From Caballeronia glathei (GTDB lineage: Bacteria; Pseudomonadota; Gammaproteobacteria; Burkholderiales; Burkholderiaceae), in contig NZ_JFHC01000003.1 in assembly GCF_000698595.1 (NCBI RefSeq), positions 186,001-250,000 of the forward strand: DNA of 64,000 bases, given 5' to 3'. Shown piece after piece: positions 17,612 to 25,780 of this stretch (position 1 is its first letter; every line of letters begins with the position of its first letter). The position numbers and the translations under genes were made by a program. Under the pieces are notes generated by a model, which made no database searches, had not been told where the DNA came from, and saw nothing but the letters and a program-made list of their open reading frames with translations.

Positions 17612-17815
17612 CTAGGTCTGCTGGCCGCTCTCGTCGGCTTCGTCGCCGTGTGCGGGAGGCGGCGGGAACAAATGCGCGACGAGTTCCGGCGGCACATAGC
17701 CGACCATTGCGATCTGGGACAGACAGAAGTCCGCCCGGTGCGGAAACCTGAGCGCGAGAACCAGCCCTGCGGCGATGGCGCCACAAAGCAGAACCAACGG
17801 GGCGACGAGGGTCAT
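17612..17815 (-). CDS. Small membrane protein upstream of the CKX-like gene
   Basis: A 67-residue product with one clear hydrophobic helix at the N-terminus (LVAPLVLLCGAIAAGLVLAL), a middle stretch PPELVAHLFPPPP and an acidic tail. It ends 10 bp before the flavoprotein start in the same direction, which supports a two-gene operon. No strong ribosome-binding site is seen and I do not recognise the family. It might anchor or pass electrons from the oxidase, but this is a guess. Confidence 0.5.
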   Translation of the reverse strand: MTLVAPLVLLCGAIAAGLVLALRFPHRADFCLSQIAMVGYVPPELVAHLFPPPPAHGDEADESGQQT

Positions 17816-18224
17816 GATTCATTCAAACGCGGGGATTATCGGGAGCCTCTGCGCGGGAATGCTGCGCGAGCCTTCCTTATCGAGAACATCGGCGGGTGCG
17901 CATTATTCCGTGTCGCGACGCGCCGGTCGTTCCGGGAAGACGAGGGACTGCGTCATGGCGCGTTACGCCCTGATCCGCCCGATTGAGGATTTGTGCCGCG
18001 TCGATTGATATTTCGTCAGTTGAGATTGCGGCACGCGCTGCGAATAATGAGTGCGGCGCGAGGAGATCGATGCGCGCGGCGCGAATGCTTCGGGCAGCTT
18101 GCCGGGTGCAGCGCGCGCGCTGCTGCACGGCACAGGGAAAACGTTTGCCCGGAAGCAAAAGAAGACATTACATTATGCTTTCCGCCGTCGATGAACCGTT
18201 TCTGTCCCTCTGGAGTATGCACTC
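17816..18224. other. Divergent intergenic region before paoABC
   Basis: A 409-bp stretch between the small membrane-protein gene and paoA. I see no convincing gene. A less GC-rich segment around 18160-18200 should contain the paoA promoter, and CTGGAG at 18210-18215 is the paoA ribosome-binding site. Confidence 0.5.
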
Positions 18225-18905
18225 ATGGCAAAGTTCGAGGATGACAAGCCGACCATCAATCGCATGGACCCGGTCGCACCCAAACCCGCGCGACGACGCT
18301 TTCTGCAATCGATAAGCGCCTCCGGCATTGCCGCGACCACCGGCGCGTGGGCCGGCGCCGCGGCCGCGCAGGCAGACGCCCGGGAAGGCAGCCAGCAGGG
18401 CAAGGCGGGGCCGCAGCCGGCGGCCGGCGTGATGACCGTCGAATTCGTGGTGAACGGCGCGCGGCGCAAGCTGGACGTCGCGCCCAATGCGATCCTGCTC
18501 GACGTGCTGCGCGACCAGCTTGGCCTCACCGGCACCAAGAAAGGCTGCGATCACGGACAGTGCGGGGCGTGCACGCTTCATGTCAACGGCACGCCGATCA
18601 ACTCGTGCCTGTCGCTTGCGCTCATGCACGACGGCGACGAGATCACGACCGTCGAAGGCCTCGCGACCGGCGGCAAGCTGCATCCGCTGCAGGAAGCGTT
18701 CTGGGACCACGACGCCTATCAGTGCGGCTACTGCACGGCGGGGCAGCTGATGAGCGGCGTCGCCGTGCTGAAGGACAAGCGCATCGCCGCCGACGACCAC
18801 GCCGTGCGCGAAGCGATGAGCGGCAACATCTGCCGCTGCGGCGCCTATGAAAACATTCTCGCGGCGATGCAGTCCACCCGTGCCCGCACGAAAAGGAGCG
18901 CGTGA
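18225..18905 (+). CDS. paoA: Aldehyde oxidoreductase [2Fe-2S] subunit, PaoA-like
   Basis: The 226-residue iron-sulfur subunit of a periplasmic molybdenum aldehyde dehydrogenase. A twin-arginine signal (ARRRFLQSIS) leads the N-terminus and exports the folded complex. The plant-ferredoxin-type cluster has GCDHGQCGACTLHVNG plus a fourth Cys in NSCLSLA. The second cluster is bound by QCGYCTAGQ and NICRCGAYEN. The stop TGA overlaps the next ATG by one base, so translation is coupled to paoB. The E. coli PaoABC complex oxidises aromatic aldehydes. Confidence 0.92.
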   Translation: MAKFEDDKPTINRMDPVAPKPARRRFLQSISASGIAATTGAWAGAAAAQADAREGSQQGKAGPQPAAGVMTVEFVVNGARRKLDVAPNAILLDVLRDQLGLTGTKKGCDHGQCGACTLHVNGTPINSCLSLALMHDGDEITTVEGLATGGKLHPLQEAFWDHDAYQCGYCTAGQLMSGVAVLKDKRIAADDHAVREAMSGNICRCGAYENILAAMQSTRARTKRSA

Positions 18906-19888
18906 TGAGAGCGTTCGACTATGTGCGCGCGCAGGATGCGGCGCAGGCAGTGGCGTCGCATGCGCAGCGTGAAGGCGCGGTCTATCTCGCGGGCGGCACG
19001 ACGCTGCTCGATCTGGTGAAGCTCGACGTGATGCAGCCGACGGGCGTCGTGGACATTCATCGCCTGCCGCTCGATCGCATCGAAACGCTCCCCGACGGCC
19101 GCGTGAGGATCGGCGCGATGGTCACCAACACCACGCTCGCCTTCGACGAGACCATTCAGTCGCGCTATCGCGTGCTTTCCGAGGCGCTGCTGTCCGGCGC
19201 CACGACGCAGTTGCGCAACAAGGCGACGACCGCGGGCAACGTGATGCAGCGCGTGCGCTGCGGCTATTTCCGCGACGGCGTGTCGCCGTGCAACAAGCGC
19301 GCGCCCGGCTCGGGGTGCGCCGCGATAGACGGGCACAACCGCAATGTCCACGCGGTGCTCGGCACGAGCAGGCAGTGCATCGCGGCGCATCCTTCGGACA
19401 TGTGCGTCGCGATGGCCGCGATCGGCGCGACCATTCAGGTGCAGGGGCCGAACGGTCAGCGCGAGATCGCGTTTCTCGACTTCCATCTGCTGCCCGGCGA
19501 CACGCCGTGGAAAGAACATGCGCTCGAGAAAGACGAACTCATCACGCATGTGACGCTCGACCCGCCCATGCGCAACAGCCGGTCCGCGTATCTGAAGCTG
19601 CGCGACCGGGCGTCGTACCAGTTCGCGCTGGCGTCGGCGGCGGTGATCGTGGCGGTGGACAAGGGCGCGGTGAGCGACGCGCGCATCGCGATGGGCGGCG
19701 TCGCCACGAAGCCGTGGCGTGCGAAGGAAGCGGAAGCCGCGCTGATCGGTCAGCCCGCGAACGAGGCAGCCTTTCAGCGCGCCGCGCAAGTCGCGTTTCA
19801 GGGCGCGGTTCCGTACTCGCAGAACGCGTACAAGATCCCGCTCGGCATGCAGGCGATCGTGCGCGATCTGATGACCGTCACCGCCTGA
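18905..19888 (+). CDS. paoB: Aldehyde oxidoreductase FAD subunit, PaoB-like
   Basis: A 327-residue FAD-binding subunit of the xanthine dehydrogenase family. The FAD loops are AGGTTLLDLVKL and the TTQLRNKATTAGNV block. Like E. coli PaoB it carries an extra cysteine-rich insertion for a [4Fe-4S] cluster: RCGYF, CNKR, GSGCAA and RQCIAAHPSD, with four candidate ligands. The ATG at 18905 overlaps the paoA stop. It passes electrons between the iron-sulfur and molybdenum subunits. Confidence 0.92.
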   Translation: MRAFDYVRAQDAAQAVASHAQREGAVYLAGGTTLLDLVKLDVMQPTGVVDIHRLPLDRIETLPDGRVRIGAMVTNTTLAFDETIQSRYRVLSEALLSGATTQLRNKATTAGNVMQRVRCGYFRDGVSPCNKRAPGSGCAAIDGHNRNVHAVLGTSRQCIAAHPSDMCVAMAAIGATIQVQGPNGQREIAFLDFHLLPGDTPWKEHALEKDELITHVTLDPPMRNSRSAYLKLRDRASYQFALASAAVIVAVDKGAVSDARIAMGGVATKPWRAKEAEAALIGQPANEAAFQRAAQVAFQGAVPYSQNAYKIPLGMQAIVRDLMTVTA

Positions 19889-19927
19889 GCGGCGCGTCGA
19901 ACCAAACCGTGGGATACGGAGAACGAC

Positions 19928-22156
19928 ATGACTGATCCGATCATCGGCGCGCCGGTGCGGCGCATCGACGGCAAGCTGAAAGTGACGGGCGCCGCGCTCT
20001 ACGCCGCCGACCAGCATCCTCCCGGCATGGTGTACGCCTACGGCGTCTTCAGCACGGTCGCGAGCGGGCGCGTTTCGAGCATCGACGTGCGCGAGGCGAA
20101 GGCCACGCCGGGCGTCATCGATATCTTTCATCACGCGCATTTCGAGCAGCTTTATCGCGTGCCGAATTCGCCGATCACGACGACGGGTATCCTGACCGCC
20201 TCGATCGTGGACGAAACGCGCCTGCCGTTCGAGAACGACACCGTCTACTACTCGGGCCAGTTCGTGGCGCTGGTGGTGGCCGACACCTTCGAGCATGCGC
20301 GCGAAGCGGCCTACAAGGTCAAGGTGAGCTATGCCCCCGCGAAGGCGGTCGCGAATCTCGCGCAGGGCGTGAAGGCGAACGGCACGCGCGACGGCGGCCG
20401 CGGCCACGCGCGCGGCACGCCCGAGCCCGCATTCGAGAGCGCCGCGCACAAGGTCGACGTGGTCTATCGCACGCCGGTCGAAACGCACAATCCGATGGAG
20501 CTGCACGCGACGGTCGCGCAATGGGAGAACGGCGAACTGCATCTGTTCGAAGCTACGCAAGGCGTGACCGTGCATCGCAATTCGATTGCGCGCGTGTTCA
20601 ATCTGTCGCCGAGCCAGGTGACCGTGCAGGCGCCGTTCGTCGGCTCGGGGTTCGGCAGCAAGCTGTGGATGTGGCCGCATTCGATCGCCGCCGCCGCCGC
20701 CGCGCGGCAGGTCGGACGGCCGGTGAAGCTCGTCGTGCCGCGCAGCGAGATGTTCACGACGACCGGGCACCGGCCGGAGACCGAGCAGCGCGTGCGGCTC
20801 GCCGCGGGTGCGTCGGGCAAGCTCGTATCGATCCGGCACGAGTCGATCTCGACGACGTCGTTCACGGACCAGTACGTCGAGAACTGCGGCGGCGTGACGG
20901 CGAGCCTGTACTCGTGTCCCAACGTGCTCGTAAGCCATCGCACGACGCAGGTGAACCGGGGCACGCCCACGTCGATGCGCGCGCCCGGCGCGGCGCCCGG
21001 ACTCTTCGCGCTGGAGTCGGCGATCGACGAACTCGCGCTCTCGATGGGCCAGGACCCGCTCGCGTTTCGCAAGCTCAACGTGTCGCCGCGCGACGAGAGC
21101 GCCAACCTCCCGTGGTCGAGCAACCATCTGCTCGAAGCGATGGACAAGGGCAGCGCCGCATTCGGCTGGAGCCGGCGCGATCCGCGGGTCGGATCGATGC
21201 GCGAGGGCACCGAGCTCATCGGCTACGGAATGGGCGCGTGCAACTGGGACGCGTATCGCACGCCGGCCGAAGCGCGCGTCGCGCTGAACGCCGACGGCAC
21301 CGCCCGCGTGAACTGCGCCGTGCAGGATATCGGCACAGGCACGTACACGATCGTCGCGCAGACGGTCAGCGAACTGACCGGCCTGCCGCTCGACAGGATC
21401 GACGTGCGGCTGGGCGATTCGGCGTTTCCCGCCGCGCCGGTGTCGGGCGGCTCGTGGGCGACGGCGAGCGTGATGCCGGCCGTCGCCGAGGCGACGCGCG
21501 CGGCCATCGCGCAGCTCAAGACCTACGCGGCGGCGAGCAGGCTGTTCCCGGGCGCGGACGCGAAGCAATTGCAGTTTAAGGACGGCAAGCTCGTGCAGGG
21601 CAGCCGAGCGGTCGCCTATACCGACGTGCTGAAAAGCGAGCGCTATGCGAGCGCCGAAGGCGCGGCGCATACGCCGGGCGCGCCGGCGGGCACGTATTCG
21701 TTCAGCTCGTTCGGGGTGCATTTCGTGGAGGTGCGCTGGGACCCGGGCATCTCGCGGCTGCGCGTCGCGCGCGTGGTGAGCGCGATCGACGTCGGCCGCG
21801 TGATCAATCCGCTGACCGCGGAGAACCAGGTGCGCGGCGCGGTGGTGATGGGCATCGGCATGTCGCTCTTCGAGGCCACCGAATACGACGAGCGCACCGG
21901 GAGGCCATCGAACAACAACTATGCGGAATATGCGGTGCCGGTGCACGCCGACCAGCCCGAGATGAAGGTGATCCTGCTCGACTATCCGGACCTGCAGCTG
22001 AACGAATTCGGCGCGAGGGGAATCGGGGAAATCGGCATCACGGGTCTCGCGGCGGCGGTCGGCAACGCCGTGTATCACGCGACCGGCAAGCGCATCCGCG
22101 AACTGCCGATCACGCTCGACAAGCTGATGACCGGCATCCCGCCAGTGAAGGCGTGA
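19928..22156 (+). CDS. paoC: Aldehyde oxidoreductase molybdenum-binding subunit, PaoC-like
   Basis: The 742-residue catalytic subunit that binds the molybdenum cofactor. Conserved blocks are GFGSKLWMWPH, SMRAPGAAPGLFALE, and QDIGTGTYTI for the cofactor phosphate. The base-catalyst glutamate is E701 in GARGIGEIGI. GGAG lies 7 bp before the ATG. Like E. coli PaoC it has no signal of its own and would leave the cell with PaoA. No XdhC/PaoD-type insertion chaperone follows, which is unusual since E. coli has paoD next in the operon. Confidence 0.92.
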   Translation: MTDPIIGAPVRRIDGKLKVTGAALYAADQHPPGMVYAYGVFSTVASGRVSSIDVREAKATPGVIDIFHHAHFEQLYRVPNSPITTTGILTASIVDETRLPFENDTVYYSGQFVALVVADTFEHAREAAYKVKVSYAPAKAVANLAQGVKANGTRDGGRGHARGTPEPAFESAAHKVDVVYRTPVETHNPMELHATVAQWENGELHLFEATQGVTVHRNSIARVFNLSPSQVTVQAPFVGSGFGSKLWMWPHSIAAAAAARQVGRPVKLVVPRSEMFTTTGHRPETEQRVRLAAGASGKLVSIRHESISTTSFTDQYVENCGGVTASLYSCPNVLVSHRTTQVNRGTPTSMRAPGAAPGLFALESAIDELALSMGQDPLAFRKLNVSPRDESANLPWSSNHLLEAMDKGSAAFGWSRRDPRVGSMREGTELIGYGMGACNWDAYRTPAEARVALNADGTARVNCAVQDIGTGTYTIVAQTVSELTGLPLDRIDVRLGDSAFPAAPVSGGSWATASVMPAVAEATRAAIAQLKTYAAASRLFPGADAKQLQFKDGKLVQGSRAVAYTDVLKSERYASAEGAAHTPGAPAGTYSFSSFGVHFVEVRWDPGISRLRVARVVSAIDVGRVINPLTAENQVRGAVVMGIGMSLFEATEYDERTGRPSNNNYAEYAVPVHADQPEMKVILLDYPDLQLNEFGARGIGEIGITGLAAAVGNAVYHATGKRIRELPITLDKLMTGIPPVKA

Positions 22157-22399
22157 GCGCGGCGAAACGCTCGCCGCCGATAGGGCGATTCAGGCCGCTC
22201 GCCGCATCGATTCTGCCTGCCTGCGGCGAGGGGTGAGGAACGCGAGCACGAGTGCCACGAGGAACAGCAGGGGCACGTCGCCGAAGAGGTGGCCGAGATG
22301 GCGCGGTTCGGCCAGCGCCTCGGCCGCCATGATCGCGCCGTGCACCACGCTCGACCATACTCGCGCCAATCAGCGGCGCGCGTGGACACAGCCCCGCTT

Positions 22400-22816
22400 T
22401 CACGCCGCGAGCGACTCCTCGAGTGCCTTCAGCCCGGCCTCGTAGATGCCGCGAAAGAGCTGCGTGACCTCTTCGTCGCTCACGCCGTTCGGCTCGAAGC
22501 GTCCCGACCACTCGACGAGCGATGCCCGCCCGTCGGCCAGCTCGCGCACGCGGATCGTCGCGAGATAGCCGGTTGCCGGGAACGGCGCCTGCACGAACGA
22601 ATAGCTGTAGAAGCGCTCCCTGTTGTCGAACACCTCGAGCCGCTCGACGATCACCTCTCCCGCCGAGCTTTGCAGGCGGCGCACGCGGCCGCCTTCGGAC
22701 AGTTCGCTGCGCGGAATGTAGGGCAGCCAGTCCGGCAGCGAATCGAACCCGCCGATCAGTTGCCACACCCGGTCGGCGGAGACCGGAACCTCGATCGAGG
22801 CCATCGCGCGGGCCAT
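22400..22816 (-). CDS. SRPBCC (START-like) family protein
   Basis: A 138-residue helix-grip protein. MASIEVPVSADRVWQLIGGF is the usual opening strand and helix, LPDWLPYI follows, and a long C-terminal helix (EVTQLFRGIYEAGLKALEES) closes the lipid-like pocket. Such proteins bind hydrophobic ligands or act as small cyclases. GGAGGA precedes the start, and the aldo/keto reductase stop lies 1 bp away, so the two are co-transcribed. Its ligand is unknown. Confidence 0.85.
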   Translation of the reverse strand: MARAMASIEVPVSADRVWQLIGGFDSLPDWLPYIPRSELSEGGRVRRLQSSAGEVIVERLEVFDNRERFYSYSFVQAPFPATGYLATIRVRELADGRASLVEWSGRFEPNGVSDEEVTQLFRGIYEAGLKALEESLAA

Positions 22817-22817
22817 G

Positions 22818-23843
22818 TTATTTTTCCTCCTTGACGTCGATGGGAAGCGGGGCGTCGGCGGCGACGAGACGCTCCTCGCGCATCTCGCGCCAGAAGTCCG
22901 CCGGAATCGCGGCCGTCAGCGCGGCCTGATCTTCCGCGATGCGTTCCGGGCGGCTCGCGCCGGGAATCACGGCCGCGACAGCCGGATTGGCGAGCGAGAA
23001 CTGCAGCGCGGCGGCCTTCACGCTCACCTGATGGCGTTGCGCGATATTCCTGATGCGCTCGACCTTCGCGATGATCGCGGGCGACGCCTTCTGATATTCG
23101 AAGTGCGTGCCGCCCGCGAGCACGCCGGAACTGTACGGCCCGCCCACGACGATATCGACGTGCTGCCGCGCCGCTGCGGGCATCAGGCGCTGCAGCGCGC
23201 GCCCGTGGTCGAGCAGGGTATAGCGTCCCGCCAGCAGGAAGCCGTCAGGCGAGGCTTCTTCGAGATCGAGGGTCAGTTCGCACGGCTCCACGCGGTTCAC
23301 GCCGAGGCCCCATGCCTTGATCACGCCTTCTTCACGCAGCCGCGTCAGCGCGCGAAACGCGCCTTTTCGGGCGATGTCGAACTGCGCGAGCCATTCGTCG
23401 CCGTAGAAGTCCTGCGCGATGTCGTGCACCCACACGATATCCAGCCGGTCCGTCTTCAGCCGCTTGAGGCTGTCCTCGATCGAGCGCAGCGCCGCATCCG
23501 CCGTGTAATCGTTCACGAGCTTGTTCGGCCGGCCGAATTCGAACAGGCCACCTTTTTCGCCGAGATCGCGCGCAGCCGGCTCCTCGATTTCGTCGAGCAC
23601 CAGACGGCCGACCTTCGTGCTCAGCACGTAGTCGTCGCGCCGGTGCCGCGACAGCGCCTCGCCGAGCCGGATCTCGGCCAGCCCGGCGCCGTAGAACGGC
23701 GCCGTGTCGAAGTAGCGGATGCCGTGATTCCAGGCGGCGTCGACCGTGGCTTGCGCCTCGGCGTCGGGGATATTGCGGAACATGTTGCCGAGCGGCGCCG
23801 TGCCGAAGCCGAGCGCGCCCGGCAGCTTGTCTTTGATACTCAT
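22818..23843 (-). CDS. Aldo/keto reductase, D-threo-aldose dehydrogenase-like
   Basis: A 341-residue AKR. The catalytic Asp and Tyr lie in RYFDTAPFYG, the Lys in LSTKVGRL and the His in VWVHD. The C-terminal VIPGASRPERIAED region binds NAD(P). The length and the DYTADAALRSIEDSLKRL segment match L-fucose/D-threo-aldose dehydrogenases. It heads the two-gene unit with the SRPBCC protein and is divergent from the LysR gene at 23944. Likely role: oxidation of a sugar or reduction of an aldehyde. Confidence 0.88.
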   Translation of the reverse strand: MSIKDKLPGALGFGTAPLGNMFRNIPDAEAQATVDAAWNHGIRYFDTAPFYGAGLAEIRLGEALSRHRRDDYVLSTKVGRLVLDEIEEPAARDLGEKGGLFEFGRPNKLVNDYTADAALRSIEDSLKRLKTDRLDIVWVHDIAQDFYGDEWLAQFDIARKGAFRALTRLREEGVIKAWGLGVNRVEPCELTLDLEEASPDGFLLAGRYTLLDHGRALQRLMPAAARQHVDIVVGGPYSSGVLAGGTHFEYQKASPAIIAKVERIRNIAQRHQVSVKAAALQFSLANPAVAAVIPGASRPERIAEDQAALTAAIPADFWREMREERLVAADAPLPIDVKEEK

Positions 23844-23943
23844 CGTCGAATCCCTGGTTGGTGACAGTGATATGCAGTTTAGGTTGCGAGTTTGAGTCCG
23901 TCCAAGACATAATTCGACAAGATTAAGTCCTTAAAGGTCTAGC

Positions 23944-24867
23944 ATGCTGGATATCCGCCAACTCCACTATTTCGTCGCGGTCGCCGAGGAGGAGCACGTC
24001 GGCCGCGCCGCGGAGCGGCTGCACATCTCGCAGTCGCCGCTCAGCCGCCAGATCGCCCAGCTGGAGGAACGGCTCGGGCTCACGCTCTTCGAGCGCAGCC
24101 AGCAGCGCATCCGCCTGACCGCCGACGGCCGCACGTTCCTCGCCGAGACGCGTGCGCTGCTCACGCACGCCAACCGGCTGGAATCGCTCGCGCAGCGGCT
24201 CGGACGCGGGGACGAGGGGGGCCTGTGCATCGGCTATATCGAGAACGCGATGCATTCGGGCGTGCTGTCCGATGCGCTGCGGAGCTTGCGCGGCACGCGG
24301 CCCGCCGTGCATATCGCGCTTTACAACCTGCACTCGGCGGATCAGCTGGAAGGGCTGCGCCAGCGCAGCCTGGATATCGCGCTGGTGTGCGAGCCGCCGC
24401 TTGCCGACGATCCCGATCTCGCGTGCGCGCAATTGCTGAGCGACCCGATGCTGCTCGCGCTGCCCGAGTCGCACCCGCTCGCATCGGCGGCGGCGCTGAC
24501 GCCGGCCGCGCTCGGGAATCAGGAATGGATCGCGGTGCTGCACAAGGAAACGGAGCTCAAGCACGACAACTTCGTCGCGGCCTGCGCGCGAGCGGGCTTC
24601 ACGCCGCGCGTCTCGATGGAGGCGAGCGAGCCGCTGACGGCGCTCGGGCTGGTCGCCGCGGGGCTCGGCATGGCGATGATCCAGAACAGCCTGCGCCACC
24701 ATGCGCCGGCGGGCGTGGTGCTGCGCGAACTGCCCTGGTTCACTTACCGGACGCCGCTTTGGGCTGCCTGGCACAGGGTCAATCTGCGGCCACTGGTGGA
24801 GATCTTTCGCGAGGTGCTGCTGGAAGGCGCGCGGCCCGATCTGCGTCAGGCTGCCACGGCGCACTAG
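23944..24867 (+). CDS. LysR-family transcriptional regulator (BenM/CatM-like)
   Basis: A 307-residue LTTR. MLDIRQLHYFVAVAEEEHVG and SPLSRQIAQLEERLG form the helix-turn-helix typical of the CbbR/BenM branch, whose members often respond to aromatic or dicarboxylic acids. The effector domain spans residues 90-295. It is divergent from the aldo/keto reductase across 100 bp, so that gene is the likely target. AAAGG precedes the ATG. Confidence 0.9.
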   Translation: MLDIRQLHYFVAVAEEEHVGRAAERLHISQSPLSRQIAQLEERLGLTLFERSQQRIRLTADGRTFLAETRALLTHANRLESLAQRLGRGDEGGLCIGYIENAMHSGVLSDALRSLRGTRPAVHIALYNLHSADQLEGLRQRSLDIALVCEPPLADDPDLACAQLLSDPMLLALPESHPLASAAALTPAALGNQEWIAVLHKETELKHDNFVAACARAGFTPRVSMEASEPLTALGLVAAGLGMAMIQNSLRHHAPAGVVLRELPWFTYRTPLWAAWHRVNLRPLVEIFREVLLEGARPDLRQAATAH

Positions 24868-24974
24868 AGATGAATCGGCGGCGCGGCGTTCGTCCGCGAT
24901 GCAGCATCACGCGCTGCGCGCACGCGTGATCGAACAACCGCGCCACGGCGGCGCGGCCCTCGCGCGCGCGTTCC

Positions 24975-25002
24975 GGTTCCAGTTCTAGTTCTAGTTCTAG
25001 TT
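24975..25002. repeat. Hexanucleotide tandem repeat (AGTTCT)n
   Basis: Three perfect copies of AGTTCT plus AGTT (24981-25002), preceded by a degenerate copy GGTTCC. The stop codon of the cytochrome gene lies inside it (24997-24999); on the minus strand the repeat reads as successive in-frame TAG codons. Confidence 0.85.
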
Positions 25003-25509
25003 GAGCGAATGGAGATACGCCGCGGCCGCACGTGCGTCGCTGGCGTTCAGGCGGTACGACGGCATCGGCGGACTGGCGGTGCCGCCGCTCGGCGTGCGGC
25101 CCGTTTCCAGGAACGTCGCGAGCTGCGCCTCGGTGTAGCCGTCCGGCAACCCGGCGATCTTCACCGAACGATCCGCCCAGCCGGGAACGGGGTGCAGCGG
25201 CGACATCGGCAGTGGCCCGCCGTGCAGCTCCTCGCCCGCGATCGGCTTGCCGTCCGGACCCTTCGGCGAGTGACAATCGGCGCACATGCCGACGCGCTCC
25301 ACGATGTATTTCCCATGAGCGAGAAGCTGTATCTGCTTGTCGGCGGGCGGCGCCGCGAAGGCAACCGCGGGCGCGAGCGCCGCTACCGCCGACACTGCCG
25401 CCACCGTCGCGAGCAGGGGCCTCGTCGCGCGCGCGGCGAAGCTTTCCCGTCGACTGGACTTCGAAGGCGATACACCACCTGACGCGTTCTTTTTGACACC
25501 TTCTAACAT
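24997..25509 (-). CDS. Periplasmic c-type cytochrome, single haem
   Basis: A 170-residue secreted cytochrome. A basic N-terminal stretch and a hydrophobic core ending AVAFAAPP (about residues 30-55) form the signal. MCADCHSPK is the CXXCH haem-attachment site and PPMPSYRL supplies the probable axial Met. Class I cytochromes like this often accept electrons from periplasmic dehydrogenases; the PaoABC complex 2.8 kb away is a candidate donor (inference). The gene is on the opposite strand and not in that operon. Confidence 0.87.
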   Translation of the reverse strand: MLEGVKKNASGGVSPSKSSRRESFAARATRPLLATVAAVSAVAALAPAVAFAAPPADKQIQLLAHGKYIVERVGMCADCHSPKGPDGKPIAGEELHGGPLPMSPLHPVPGWADRSVKIAGLPDGYTEAQLATFLETGRTPSGGTASPPMPSYRLNASDARAAAAYLHSLN

Positions 25510-25780
25510 GGCTTACCAGCTCCAGGGATACGAGTGCTTGTGGGGAAGGCCGTCGGGCCGTAGACCGCGACGCCTGAGTCGAGGACACGGCGCGTTTCCC
25601 GGCCATTGCGGCGGACGACTCCGTGCGTGAAGTCGTCCACCAAGCACAACAATCCGTTGCCTGGTTTATTCCATGATTGCGTACGGCGATTGCTGCGCGA
25701 GCCCCGCCATGCGCGACGTCATTCGGGCACGCGCCGATGCAATGGCGAGCATTGCATCGCGTGGTGCGAAAGTCGTCCGT

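Noticed and set aside
18845-22078. A 1077-codon open frame antisense to paoBC
   Set aside because: It shows only low-complexity Arg/His/Ala composition; the sense strand encodes clear PaoB and PaoC motifs.
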